Assembly: GCF_031157525.1 (NCBI RefSeq)
Contig: NZ_JAVIXR010000011.1
Span: forward strand, 1-64,000
Length of the DNA stretch: 64,000 bases
Direction of reading: 5' to 3'
Source: Marinobacter sediminicola
Lineage (GTDB): Bacteria; Pseudomonadota; Gammaproteobacteria; Pseudomonadales; Oleiphilaceae
The notes beneath the pieces are model-generated. The model searched no databases. It was not told the origin of the DNA and saw nothing but the letters and a program-made list of their open reading frames with translations. Shown here one piece after another: positions 55,515-64,000 of this stretch. Both the position numbers and the translations under genes were made by a program. Numbering within the stretch: position 1 is the first letter of the stretch; each line of letters opens with the position of its first letter.

Positions 55515-56325
55515 TACAGTGCTGAACGACTTCTTCTGGCGCGCCCTCATTGGTGGTTTGGGCGTTGCCTTGATTGCCGGGCCGCTGGGCTGTTTTGTGG
55601 TATGGCGGAGGATGGCCTATTTCGGCGACACGCTCGCGCATTCGGCGCTGCTGGGCATAGCGCTGAGCTTTCTGTTCAGTCTTCCACTGAACCTTGGCGT
55701 CCTCATCACCAGCGTTGTTCTCGCCATGGCGCTGTTGCTGTTTTCCCGCAACAAAACCTTGGCGACAGACACTTTGCTGGGAATTCTTGCCCACAGCGCC
55801 CTGGCCATTGGCCTGGTCGCGCTAAGCTTTATGCCGGATGTACGGATTGACCTGACCGGCCTGTTGTTCGGCGATCTGCTAGCCATGAACCGACACGACC
55901 TGCTGTGGATTTATGGCGGCGCTGTTGTGATCCTGACACTCTTAGCCGTGCTTTGGCGCGGCTTGCTGATGAGCACCATTCACGAAGAGCTGGCGAGGGT
56001 GGAAGGGGTGCCGGTTGAGCGCCTGCGCCTGCTGCTGATGTTAATGTTTGCGCTGGTGATTGCCGTTGCCATGAAGATGGTGGGCGTATTGCTTATTACT
56101 GCTATGTTGATCATTCCCGCCGCCACCGCGCGCAGGCTGGCCAGCACCCCGGAACAGATGGCAGCGCTGGCGGTTGGATTCGGGTTTGTTGCGGTAGCGG
56201 GCGGCCTGAGTATGTCGTGGCACCTGGACACGCCCGCAGGCCCATCCGTGGTGGTAACGGCTTTTGCAACATTTCTGGTTGTTTACGGCGGCGCTGGCCG
56301 GTTCTCCGCAAGCCGTCCTGCCTGA
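55501..56325 (+). CDS. znuB: Zinc ABC transporter permease ZnuB
   Basis: Membrane channel of the zinc importer. ATG 55501 has GGGGAG upstream and overlaps the znuC end by 14 bases; it gives 274 residues with about eight membrane helices. Family motifs include GPLGCFVVWRRMAYFGDTLAHS (seen at about 24-45) and the late LLITAMLIIPAATAR. The binding protein ZnuA is not encoded in the window. Confidence 0.94.
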   Translation: MSIIDTVLNDFFWRALIGGLGVALIAGPLGCFVVWRRMAYFGDTLAHSALLGIALSFLFSLPLNLGVLITSVVLAMALLLFSRNKTLATDTLLGILAHSALAIGLVALSFMPDVRIDLTGLLFGDLLAMNRHDLLWIYGGAVVILTLLAVLWRGLLMSTIHEELARVEGVPVERLRLLLMLMFALVIAVAMKMVGVLLITAMLIIPAATARRLASTPEQMAALAVGFGFVAVAGGLSMSWHLDTPAGPSVVVTAFATFLVVYGGAGRFSASRPA

Positions 56326-56344
56326 GCAAGCAGGTCGCCATGCA

Positions 56345-57427
56345 TCACAAAGGCTGGATAACGTCCATCAAACGGCCGGTTTCAAGTAGCTCAAGAAACT
56401 CGTCTCCCAGGCGCTCGCTTTCGGCAACTGCTTTCTGCCATGAGCGCTCACGGCCTTTGTCATTGCCCAGATAGGTTTCGAAATCCTTACGGTCTGGCAG
56501 CTTGCGATCCGGTAAGTGCTCCAGATAATCCTTCGAGGGCGCCACCAGGAGCACATCCTGCAGACGAGTTCCGTCGCCGCGACGCCATGGCAGGGTCTTG
56601 TCAAACCAGCCAGGCACAATTCGATCGGTGAAGTGCGGATACAAAACCACACCCGGCTGTTCATAGGGCAGATCGAGGTGGTAATCCAAAAGCCCACCAT
56701 CTCTGTAGATACCCTCCGGGGCGCCGGGAATATTCCGGACACCGGACATCACCATAGGTATGGATGCAGAGGCTAACAATGCAGAGTGCAAGTTGTCGCG
56801 GCTCAAAGGCACTTCATGGCTTGAAAAATCCGCCAACGGCGACAATGGCGCCTTCAATCTGGCATCGTGAAGAATACCCCGCTCCATGAAACGCCCAAGG
56901 TGTCGTCGGCCAACGGCATTAGCACTTATGGCGCTCATCAACCCGAGGCTCAGGCGCGCTTTGGTGTCTGGTTCGAGCATGCCCAAGCTGCGAACCACCA
57001 TCACATTCAGGCGATACCAAGGGTGTTCAAGAATATAGTCCTCACGTCCGCCAATCAGTTCTTCGAGGAATTTAACACTTTGGCGCGTAACCTCAGCCGC
57101 ACTGACCCCTTTTTCGAAGCGCTGGGCAGTGTATAGCTCCGCCAGCCGGGTAAGCTGTGCCCGTGGGTTGTCCGAGGAAGCAATTGCAGCAAACCGCCAG
57201 CTGCCGATGGAGGAGCCAATCAGGGAGCGCTCTTGTTCAACCCGGAGCAGCCAGTCCCCAAAAATGGCTTTATCCAGACCGCTGAGCCCAAGGGCTTTGG
57301 GGCCGCCGGCAGCACCGGGAATAACGTGCACATCATCCGGCGTCAGGGGTTTTTCCTGCAACCGCTGCAGGGTTCGACGGCCTGCCCGGATAGTCAGTGC
57401 CGGGGCACGGGTATGGATGGCGATCAT
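56345..57427 (-). CDS. Patatin-like phospholipase family protein
   Basis: The 360-residue protein has the parts of a patatin lipid acyl hydrolase. An oxyanion-type glycine run reads PGAAGGPKALGL (about 38-49), a nucleophile elbow GSSIGSWR (Ser about 72) and a catalytic Asp in YRDGGLLDY. The glycine run departs from the usual DGGGxRG. I chose ATG 57427 with AGGA upstream; the frame is open to 57520. No signal peptide is seen, so it probably acts in the cytosol. It is convergent with znuB, 19 bases away. Its substrate could be phospholipid or neutral lipid. Confidence 0.75.
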   Translation of the reverse strand: MIAIHTRAPALTIRAGRRTLQRLQEKPLTPDDVHVIPGAAGGPKALGLSGLDKAIFGDWLLRVEQERSLIGSSIGSWRFAAIASSDNPRAQLTRLAELYTAQRFEKGVSAAEVTRQSVKFLEELIGGREDYILEHPWYRLNVMVVRSLGMLEPDTKARLSLGLMSAISANAVGRRHLGRFMERGILHDARLKAPLSPLADFSSHEVPLSRDNLHSALLASASIPMVMSGVRNIPGAPEGIYRDGGLLDYHLDLPYEQPGVVLYPHFTDRIVPGWFDKTLPWRRGDGTRLQDVLLVAPSKDYLEHLPDRKLPDRKDFETYLGNDKGRERSWQKAVAESERLGDEFLELLETGRLMDVIQPL

Positions 57428-57637
57428 GGCGGCGTTCCTGTCAGCGTTCAGTATGAATAATAATAGGTTCAGACGAGGCGTGGATTTTAACGAAGTGGTC
57501 ACTATGGGCCAACATAACAAAACTAATACTATCGATACTCAGATACTTCAGCTCCACTGGAGAACACCCATGCTAGACTTGAACACACGCCCGTTTTCAG
57601 CAGCTGGGCGATATCACAAAAACAGCCGGAGCTTGCT

Positions 57638-58702
57638 GTGAGCGCGTTTATCTCGACGGATTCCACCTCAACCAACCCGACCCTCGCGGTGCTTGGTTTC
57701 AAGCGGCAACTGGTCTATCACCTGCATTTTTGGGCTTTCATTGCAGTCGCGCCGCTTGTTGTCGTGCAGTGGCAGCATCACCACTTTCTGCTCTCCGGAA
57801 TGCTGATTCTATTCTGTATCAATGCTCTTGCTGTCATGGCCCTGTTGCGGTTTCGTTCCACCTATTTCCTGAAAGGCCGGTTGTTTCCTTTGCTTGCAGT
57901 GGTGTGCGCGGCCTATTCAACGGCCATTAACGGGCATGCAGGGTTGTACTGGGCATACCCTGCTGCTTCAGCGCTGTTTTTCCTGCTTCCAATCCGGGAA
58001 GCCATTGCCAGCAACACCATTTTTGTGACCGTCATGGCAGTGGTTTCTTTCATGAAGTTTCCCGAAGCAGATTTCTGGCGCATTACCTTCTCGCTGGGGC
58101 TTACCTGTCTGTTCTCCATGATTTTCGCCTGGCTGGTGGGCAAGCTACAAATGGAACTCACCCGGCTGGCAACCACCGACCCCCTTACCGGCTGCCTCAA
58201 CCGATCACAGCTGGCTGACATCCTGAACGGCCAAATCCAGATGCGTGAGCGCTACGGGCGAGTATCCAGCATGGTTCTTCTGGATCTGGATTACTTCAAA
58301 CTGATCAACGATCAGTGGGGCCACTTGGCGGGGGACAGAGTGCTAAAAGAAATGGCGTTGCGACTGCGTAAGCGCCTCAGGGAAAGCGACCAGATTTTCC
58401 GGATCGGTGGTGAAGAGTTCATGATCGTTCTGCCCGAAACCAATCAGCATGAGGGCAATCTTCTTGCCCATCAATTGCTCACGAGCATCAGCGCTCGGCC
58501 GTTTCTTGAAGATATCAAGGTAACAGCAAGCGCCAGCATTGCCGAGGTCAGCAAGGGTGAAACCTGGTCTGTCTGGCTGAACCGTGCCGACCAGGCGCTC
58601 TACGATGCCAAATCAAGAGGGCGCAACCAGGTCGTGAGTGCAACCAGCCTGGCAGCTGGCGACCAGAATACGGACGCCCCTCCAACACCCGTTTCCGGCT
58701 AG
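57638..58702 (+). CDS. Membrane-bound diguanylate cyclase (GGDEF)
   Basis: Makes cyclic-di-GMP from two GTP. The 354-residue protein has about five or six membrane helices (about 25-175) followed by a GGDEF domain with active-site GGEEF (FRIGGEEFMIV). The inhibitory site RESD lies exactly five residues upstream, so product feedback is likely. Translation starts at GTG 57638 with CGGAG upstream. The membrane part resembles no sensor domain I can name. It is divergent from the patatin-like gene. Confidence 0.9.
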   Translation: MSAFISTDSTSTNPTLAVLGFKRQLVYHLHFWAFIAVAPLVVVQWQHHHFLLSGMLILFCINALAVMALLRFRSTYFLKGRLFPLLAVVCAAYSTAINGHAGLYWAYPAASALFFLLPIREAIASNTIFVTVMAVVSFMKFPEADFWRITFSLGLTCLFSMIFAWLVGKLQMELTRLATTDPLTGCLNRSQLADILNGQIQMRERYGRVSSMVLLDLDYFKLINDQWGHLAGDRVLKEMALRLRKRLRESDQIFRIGGEEFMIVLPETNQHEGNLLAHQLLTSISARPFLEDIKVTASASIAEVSKGETWSVWLNRADQALYDAKSRGRNQVVSATSLAAGDQNTDAPPTPVSG

Positions 58703-58720
58703 CGGCTATTTTCAACCCGG

Positions 58721-59635
58721 TCACCGTCGCTTGCGAAACTCTCTGTAAGCGCCAAATACTTCCCACGGGCTCTCGAAGTGGGGGTAATGTCCCACATTCT
58801 TGAGCTGCACCACATCGGCCTCCGGAATCATCTCCTGATAACGCTGCGCCGTGGCCGCGCCCGATACAGGATCCGCAACACCTGAGATAAGACGCATGGG
58901 TTGTCTGGCGTTTTGCAGGGCAGAGACCCAGCGATGCCGATGGCACCGGCGTTCTTCCATGAAATGGATCAACTGGTGCAGAATCCCGCGGCCGTTGTTG
59001 TAGGTGATCAGATGCCAGAAATCATCCAGATCCTGCTGATCCGGGAGGCATTTACTGCCAAACAACTTCATGAAGCTGCGCTCAAAACTACGTCGGGTCA
59101 GTGCCCGACTGATCAACCCTCCCAGAGGGCTACGCAACAAGTTCTGAATCAACAACGGGCTGTGCACTTCGGGGAATAATGCGCCGTTCAGGAAACACAC
59201 GCTGGGAATCTCGAAAGGTAGCGCGCCTTCCTGCTCTCGGGCCAGAAGCTCCTGAGCAACACTGCAGCCATAATCATGGGCCAGAAGATGAACCGATGTG
59301 AGACCAAGGCCCTCCAGCATGCCCTGGATGAGGTCTGATTGATCTTCGATGCTATAGGAATAATGTCGGGGTTTGTCGGAGAAGCCGAATCCCAGCAGGT
59401 CCGGTGCAAGCAAATGATTACCCTGAATCAGCATGGGCCATAGGCGATGCCAGTCCCAGCTTGCGGTAGGAAATCCGTGAATCAGTAACAACGGCTCCCC
59501 CTGCCCCGCCATGCGGCTGAATATCGCATGACCTTCATAGGTAAACCACTTGCCGCTCTGTTGCCACGCCTCTTGCGCAGCCACCTCACTACCAACGGGC
59601 ATTCCCTTCCATGTACCCGATGTATGCTGATCCAT
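58721..59635 (-). CDS. Alpha/beta hydrolase, MEST-like, with Asp nucleophile
   Basis: The 304-residue protein has an oxyanion loop HGFPTASWDW (about 53-62), then LLGFGFSDKP, the nucleophile elbow AHDYGCSVAQELL (Asp about 119), an acid in GVADPVSG and a catalytic His in NVGHYPHFE. This layout belongs to the haloalkane dehalogenase and epoxide hydrolase group. However, the Trp after the nucleophile of dehalogenases is Tyr here. The motifs, including LNGALFPEVHSPLL, recall the vertebrate MEST/PEG1 protein as I remember it. No signal peptide. The substrate is unknown. It converges with the diguanylate cyclase. Confidence 0.8.
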   Translation of the reverse strand: MDQHTSGTWKGMPVGSEVAAQEAWQQSGKWFTYEGHAIFSRMAGQGEPLLLIHGFPTASWDWHRLWPMLIQGNHLLAPDLLGFGFSDKPRHYSYSIEDQSDLIQGMLEGLGLTSVHLLAHDYGCSVAQELLAREQEGALPFEIPSVCFLNGALFPEVHSPLLIQNLLRSPLGGLISRALTRRSFERSFMKLFGSKCLPDQQDLDDFWHLITYNNGRGILHQLIHFMEERRCHRHRWVSALQNARQPMRLISGVADPVSGAATAQRYQEMIPEADVVQLKNVGHYPHFESPWEVFGAYREFRKRR

Positions 59636-59844
59636 GCGATGTCCCCGATGTATTCTTCACAGCCTGCGACTTTAGAATAAACCCGACCCTTCGGCCAGAA
59701 CCACACCACTGCCGCCCGTAAACTACTATCAGCGTTTGGTCTTTTCCGTGCCCGGCGTCGTAAATCGTAGAGATACAGGGCAAATTCACTTAAGCTTTGT
59801 CCCTTGTATCTACCTCAGCATTTTCAAGAGAACCGGAAAAGACT

Positions 59845-60414
59845 ATGACCAAACTCCTTGACGACCTCGCGGGCCACTACCGCGCCATCATCAACGGGCT
59901 GGGTGAAGACACCAACCGTGAAGGTCTGCAGGACACCCCCATGCGTGCGGCCAAAGCCATGCAATTCCTTACTCGCGGCTACGAGCAGGACCTCGGCGAT
60001 CTCGTCAACAACGCTGTTTTCGAATCTGCAATGGATGAGATGGTCGTGATCCAGGACATCGAACTCTACAGCATGTGTGAACATCATGTGCTGCCCTTTA
60101 TTGGCAAGTGTCACATCGCCTATCTGCCACAGGGTCGTGTTCTGGGACTGTCCAAGTTTGCACGCATTGTGGATATGTATGCGCGTCGCCTGCAAATCCA
60201 GGAAAACCTGACCCGGCAAATTGCAGAAGCGGTAGAAAGTGTAACCAATGCCAAAGGCGTTGCTGTGGTTATCGAAGCGCAGCACATGTGCATGATGATG
60301 CGTGGCGTGGAAAAACAGAACTCGAAGATGAAAACATCCATGATGCTGGGCCAGTTCCGCAAATCCCAGGCAACACGCACAGAATTTTTTAATCTGATCA
60401 GTGGCAATCGCTGA
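59845..60414 (+). CDS. folE: GTP cyclohydrolase I FolE
   Basis: Makes 7,8-dihydroneopterin triphosphate from GTP, the first step of folate synthesis. ATG 59845 gives 189 residues. Zinc ligands are in MCEHHVLPF (about 76-84) and near QHMCMMMRG, and the substrate motif [10 protein letters not shown] is present. The frame is open upstream to 59797. It is paired with folX 24 bases downstream. Confidence 0.95.
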   Translation: MTKLLDDLAGHYRAIINGLGEDTNREGLQDTPMRAAKAMQFLTRGYEQDLGDLVNNAVFESAMDEMVVIQDIELYSMCEHHVLPFIGKCHIAYLPQGRVLGLSKFARIVDMYARRLQIQENLTRQIAEAVESVTNAKGVAVVIEAQHMCMMMRGVEKQNSKMKTSMMLGQFRKSQATRTEFFNLISGNR

Positions 60415-60438
60415 TCACAAAGGTCGGATGGAGGCGGT

Positions 60439-60813
60439 ATGACAGAGGTTTCCTGCAACCACCAGGCAAGAATACAGATCAAGAACCTACTGCTGCGAGC
60501 CTATATCGGCATCAAGGAAGAGGAAATCAACAACCAGCAGGATGTGATCATCAATGTATGCCTGACCTACGATGCGACGGAAGCAATCAGTCGCAACGAA
60601 ATTGCAGCGGCACTCAATTACCGCACCATCACCAAGCAGATTATCGGCCACGTGAATGGCAATCGCTTCGCTTTGTTGGAGCGTCTGACTCACGAAGTGC
60701 TCAACATCGTTATGGAGCACTCTGCCGTACAGTGGGCGCAGGTAGAAATCGATAAGCCCCACGCGCTACGCTATACCGAATCTGTGTCTGTCTGCCTTGA
60801 AGCGCACCGTTGA
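60439..60813 (+). CDS. folX: Dihydroneopterin triphosphate 2'-epimerase FolX
   Basis: Small FolB-like enzyme converting dihydroneopterin triphosphate to its monapterin epimer, leading to tetrahydromonapterin. The 124-residue protein has the family core [18 protein letters not shown] and [12 protein letters not shown], with the substrate Glu in ERLTHE. FolB aldolases are similar; the neighbouring folE and the IGIKEEEI motif favour FolX. In Pseudomonas folX also sits beside a folE. Confidence 0.88.
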   Translation: MTEVSCNHQARIQIKNLLLRAYIGIKEEEINNQQDVIINVCLTYDATEAISRNEIAAALNYRTITKQIIGHVNGNRFALLERLTHEVLNIVMEHSAVQWAQVEIDKPHALRYTESVSVCLEAHR

Positions 60814-60849
60814 TTCCTTTCCGTTAATGCCACACAGGGGCTTGTTACC

Positions 60850-61281
60850 ATGCCAAACAATCAGCCTGATCAGATGCGCGCGATCCTTGAAAGGGTCCGC
60901 ACTATAGCCCTCGTTGGCGCCAGTGAGAAAACACATCGGCCTTCCCACGAAGTCATGGCGTTCATGCAACAACAGGGCTACCGGATGATTCCGGTTAACC
61001 CACGCCTTGCCGGCCAGAAAGTACTGGGCGAGACGGTTTACGCTGATATAGCGTCACTGCCTGAGCCGGTGGATATGGTGGAGCTGTTCCTGGCTCCGGA
61101 GCGCACAGATGCGGTAATTGACCAGGCTATTGCATTGAAGATCCCGGTAATCTGGCTGCAGATTGGGGTGATTAACGAGGCAGGTGCCGCCAGAGCCGAA
61201 GCCGCAGGGCTGACATTTGTGATGGACAAGTGCCCAAAGCAGGAAATCCCACGGCTGGGTATCCCGACAGTCAGCTCCTGA
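60850..61281 (+). CDS. CoA-binding protein (YccU-like)
   Basis: A 143-residue Rossmann-fold CoA-binding domain with GASEKTHRPSHEVM (about 21-34) and IPVNPRLAGQKVLGE. The late cysteine and KCPKQEI motif are typical. Biochemical role unsettled. It lies 36 bases after folX and may be in the same transcript. A weak imperfect hairpin follows at about 61311-61338. Confidence 0.88.
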   Translation: MPNNQPDQMRAILERVRTIALVGASEKTHRPSHEVMAFMQQQGYRMIPVNPRLAGQKVLGETVYADIASLPEPVDMVELFLAPERTDAVIDQAIALKIPVIWLQIGVINEAGAARAEAAGLTFVMDKCPKQEIPRLGIPTVSS

Positions 61282-61376
61282 ATCCGAGCCTGTCGCAGCC
61301 GTGCAAAAGCGGCTAATGATTTTCGACCATCAGCCGTTAACCTTTCTGGCCGGTTTTCTGATCAACGGAGTAGCTA

Positions 61377-63650
61377 TTGGAACATTCACCTGTAAAAGGC
61401 AGGCTTTTTTTAAAGCGCATATTACACCCTGCCTTTCCAGTGGTTATCTTCCTTGTTTTTCTCATTACTGCCTCAGGGCTTCGTTACGGCCTGACCCACC
61501 AGTACACCGGGCAAATCCAGGCAAACCTCGAGAATGAAGCCCAAAGCATGGCTCACAACCTCGAATGGGAGTTCAAGGCCCATGCCAGCGCTATCCAGAG
61601 AATGGCCATGCGCTTGGCCGCAGACCCAAACACGCCAGAACGCAAATGGCGCCAGGATGCCCGTAGTTACCTCGATGACTTTCGCATCTATACCGTCATT
61701 GAATGGATAGACCAAGACTATGTTATTCGCTGGCTGGAACCATATTCATTAAATGAGTCTGCTCTCGGCTTCAACGTAGCCTTTAATGAGCAACGACAAC
61801 AGGCTCTGGAGGCAGCCCGGACTTCGGGCCACTATGACATTTCTGATGTATTGGAACTTCGCCAGGGCGGCAAAGGCATTGTTATTTACGCACCCGTAGG
61901 GACAGGTCCCGATAACAACGGATTTATCGCCGGGGTTTTCAGAATGGAAATACTGGCCCGTGAATTGTTGGCCACACGGGAACAAGCTGCGTTCCGCATC
62001 GTGCTAAGCAGCAATGGTGGCCCTGTCTACACACAGGACTCGCATCAGAATGCTGACAATTCCATGTCTTATACCCTACCAATCAACTTGCCAACACTAG
62101 ACTGGCAACTAACCCTGGAGCCGTCTCAGGCCTGGATTGATAAACAGCGCAGCCCCTGGCCCCGGTGGACCTTTGTCGCGCTTCTTTTCATGGGGTTGGT
62201 GACCAGTATCGCTACGCTTCTGCTGCAGCTAATGCTAAAACGCAATCAGGATTTTCTGGCAACACGCAGGGAGCTGGATGTGGAAATTGCACAACGCAAA
62301 ACCATACAGCAGGACCTGATGCGGTTGGAGTCTACCGATGTTCTCACCGGCTTGGCGAACCGCCGCTTCTTTATGGAAGATCTGGCTCATGCGCTAACAC
62401 TTGCCGATCGCCAAATGCGACAAGTAGCGCTTGTTATGCTGGATCTCGACCGTTTTCAGATGCTGAATGACTCTCTGGGCCACCAGTTTGGCGATGAGCT
62501 ATTGGCTCAGGTTGCCAAGCGTCTGAACCAACTCAGTGATGAGCGTGTTTCTGCGGCCTACTCTGGTGGTGACGAATTCATGATCTGCCAACAGTATGTG
62601 GAAGACATTGACGACGTTATTCACCTGCTGGGGCTTATCAAGCAGTGTTTTGAAGCGCCTTTCGACGTTCAGGGCGAAGTTCACAGCATTACCGCAACCC
62701 TGGGTGTGGCCGTGTACCCGCAGAGTGGCACGGATGCAGATACTCTGTTGCGCAATGCTGATATCGCTCTATACCGAGCCAAGGACCAGGGGCGTAATAC
62801 CTATCAGTTTTACACAGAGGGTATGCAGGAGCGCGAGGTGATGCGTCTGGAGCTGGAAAAGGATCTCAGTCAGGCTCTGGCCAATAATGAATTTGTGCTG
62901 CACTACCAACCACAGTTAAATCTGAACAACGGCGAGATCACCAGCGTTGAGGCACTGATTCGCTGGCAGCATCCCCGTCGTGGCCTTCTGGCCCCGGGTG
63001 AATTTATTCCTCTGGCGGAGGAGAGTGGCCGAATTACGGATATCGGCCACTGGGTCGTGATGGCGGCTTGCCGGCAGTTGGCGGCCTGGAAAGGCACCCG
63101 CTTTGAGCACATCAGGGTTGCCGTGAATCTGTCCGGGCGTGAGCTGGATAACGAGCATCTGGTAGATCATATACGTGATGCCTTGAACGCAGAGGGTATT
63201 CCACCTGAGCGGCTTGAGGTGGAACTTACGGAAGAAATTTTCATTCAGAATATTGAACGCAACAGGGATCAGCTGTCCCGCCTGCACGATCTTGGCGTAC
63301 ATCTGGCGATTGATGATTTCGGCGTGGGTTATTCTTCTTTGGCATATTTGAGGGATTTCCCGGTTGATCTTCTGAAAATCGATCGTTCGTTCATTACGGA
63401 GGTGACCGAACGCCATGATGATGCTGTAATCACCCGGGCTGTGATCAATCTTGCCCATAACCTTGGGTTACGGGTAGTTGCCGAGGGCGTGGAGACCCAG
63501 GCACAGTTGGATCTTCTCAAGGGCCAGGGTTGTAATATGGCTCAGGGGTATTTAATCAGTCGCCCGGTTCCAGCTGCTGAACTGGAGCAGGCTTTAGTCG
63601 GTGGCACGCTAGACAAGTTTGCGGCGACTGAGCGGGGGCTTGAAATTTGA
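61377..63650 (+). CDS. Membrane GGDEF-EAL protein with periplasmic sensor domain
   Basis: A 757-residue cyclic-di-GMP enzyme. Order: membrane helix (about 19-36), periplasmic CHASE-like domain (about 37-258), second helix (about 262-285), short coiled-coil, GGDEF domain with intact SGGDEF (about 401-406), and EAL domain with EALIRW (about 525-530) and DDFGVGYSSL. All catalytic motifs of both domains look intact, so it could make or degrade the messenger. Translation starts at TTG 61377 with GGAG 6-7 bases upstream. Confidence 0.9.
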   Translation: MEHSPVKGRLFLKRILHPAFPVVIFLVFLITASGLRYGLTHQYTGQIQANLENEAQSMAHNLEWEFKAHASAIQRMAMRLAADPNTPERKWRQDARSYLDDFRIYTVIEWIDQDYVIRWLEPYSLNESALGFNVAFNEQRQQALEAARTSGHYDISDVLELRQGGKGIVIYAPVGTGPDNNGFIAGVFRMEILARELLATREQAAFRIVLSSNGGPVYTQDSHQNADNSMSYTLPINLPTLDWQLTLEPSQAWIDKQRSPWPRWTFVALLFMGLVTSIATLLLQLMLKRNQDFLATRRELDVEIAQRKTIQQDLMRLESTDVLTGLANRRFFMEDLAHALTLADRQMRQVALVMLDLDRFQMLNDSLGHQFGDELLAQVAKRLNQLSDERVSAAYSGGDEFMICQQYVEDIDDVIHLLGLIKQCFEAPFDVQGEVHSITATLGVAVYPQSGTDADTLLRNADIALYRAKDQGRNTYQFYTEGMQEREVMRLELEKDLSQALANNEFVLHYQPQLNLNNGEITSVEALIRWQHPRRGLLAPGEFIPLAEESGRITDIGHWVVMAACRQLAAWKGTRFEHIRVAVNLSGRELDNEHLVDHIRDALNAEGIPPERLEVELTEEIFIQNIERNRDQLSRLHDLGVHLAIDDFGVGYSSLAYLRDFPVDLLKIDRSFITEVTERHDDAVITRAVINLAHNLGLRVVAEGVETQAQLDLLKGQGCNMAQGYLISRPVPAAELEQALVGGTLDKFAATERGLEI

Positions 63651-63669
63651 ATTGTCCAGGTAGGGTTTT

Positions 63670-63990
63670 ATGACCACGGGGTATCTGACACCGGAACAGG
63701 ATGCGAAACTTCGGCGCTGGGAGCGCTGGAATCGGAATTATTTCATTTTCGCGTTTTTGGCGTTGGTGATTGTGCTGGTGTTCAGCAGTCAGCTTGGGCT
63801 TTCCAGTGGTGATGAGTGGGGGCCTTTGGGGCTTTTGCTTGTGGCTTTGGTTACTCCCATTATTATTTTGCAGTTGCGCCTGGCTTGCCCGGCTTGTGGC
63901 GTAAAGATTGGCTGGCAGGCCAAGTTAATGGCGCCTGATCAGTGCAAAAGCTGCGGTACCTTCCTTCGGGCGAAAAGCCCCTCTTCCTGA
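63670..63990 (+). CDS. Small membrane protein with C-terminal zinc ribbon
   Basis: I do not recognise the family. The 106-residue protein has two membrane helices (about 24-42 and 52-72) and then CPAC and CKSC pairs about 20 residues apart, suggesting a zinc ribbon in the cytosol. It starts 19 bases after the GGDEF-EAL gene and may be co-transcribed. It ends 10 bases before the window edge. Confidence 0.7.
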   Translation: MTTGYLTPEQDAKLRRWERWNRNYFIFAFLALVIVLVFSSQLGLSSGDEWGPLGLLLVALVTPIIILQLRLACPACGVKIGWQAKLMAPDQCKSCGTFLRAKSPSS

Positions 63991-64000
63991 AAACCATTGA

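Overview
The window reads as chromosomal DNA of a marine gammaproteobacterium close to Marinobacter. The basis is gene order and protein flavour, not a database search. Several blocks match Pseudomonas aeruginosa gene order (pilG-chpC next to gshB-tonB-algH-ruvX-pyrR-pyrB-pyrC'; ftsY-ftsE-ftsX-rpoH beside rsmD; zur-znuCB). The type VI secretion block follows the Vibrio cholerae order. Genes are densely packed. I see no rRNA, tRNA, CRISPR array, phage or insertion sequence.

Layout. (1) 106-12214, minus strand: a type VI secretion operon tssB-C-E-F-G-fha-J-K-L-H, with a promoter and palindromes upstream of tssB and a long hairpin between tssE and tssF. hcp, vgrG, tssA, tssM and a regulator are not in the window. 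(2) 12520-16697: a bacterial acyl-CoA-binding protein, a small exported protein, greB, a small unknown gene, and an OmpR/histidine kinase pair. (3) 16806-18496: hydroxypyruvate isomerase and tartronate semialdehyde reductase. (4) 18732-23536: rpoH, ftsX, ftsE, ftsY and, divergently, rsmD. (5) 23512-29542: a fatty-acid desaturase with a FabR/DesT-like operator, mutM, yrfG-hslR-hslO (redox and heat stress) and pckA. (6) 29642-34468: an unusual TRAP-type uptake system (fused permease, TatT-like lipoprotein, solute-binding protein) with an HU gene lying in the opposite orientation inside it. (7) 34688-40407, minus strand: gshB-tonB-algH-ruvX-pyrR-pyrB-pyrC', the last being a catalytically dead dihydroorotase. 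(8) 40707-54165, plus strand: the complete Pil-Chp chemosensory system controlling type IV pili, including a 2490-residue ChpA. (9) 54242-56325: zinc regulator and zinc importer ATPase and permease, without znuA. (10) 56345-63990: patatin-like protein, diguanylate cyclase, a MEST-like alpha/beta hydrolase, folE-folX, a CoA-binding protein, a GGDEF-EAL protein and a small zinc-ribbon membrane protein.

How the parts relate. Surface and contact behaviour dominates: T6SS, the Pil-Chp array, a TonB protein beside it and two cyclic-di-GMP enzymes. Lipid-linked genes (acyl-CoA-binding protein, desaturase, patatin-like protein) would suit an oil-degrading or lipid-storing marine bacterium; that is inference.

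The most unusual non-coding signal is a dispersed repeat. A 62-bp core is shared at 1-62 and 18546-18607 (56/62 identical, opposite orientation). At the second site it is enclosed by a perfect 18-bp inverted repeat that the first copy does not share. A third hairpin, at 9630-9721 inside the T6SS operon, has the same architecture with different sequence.
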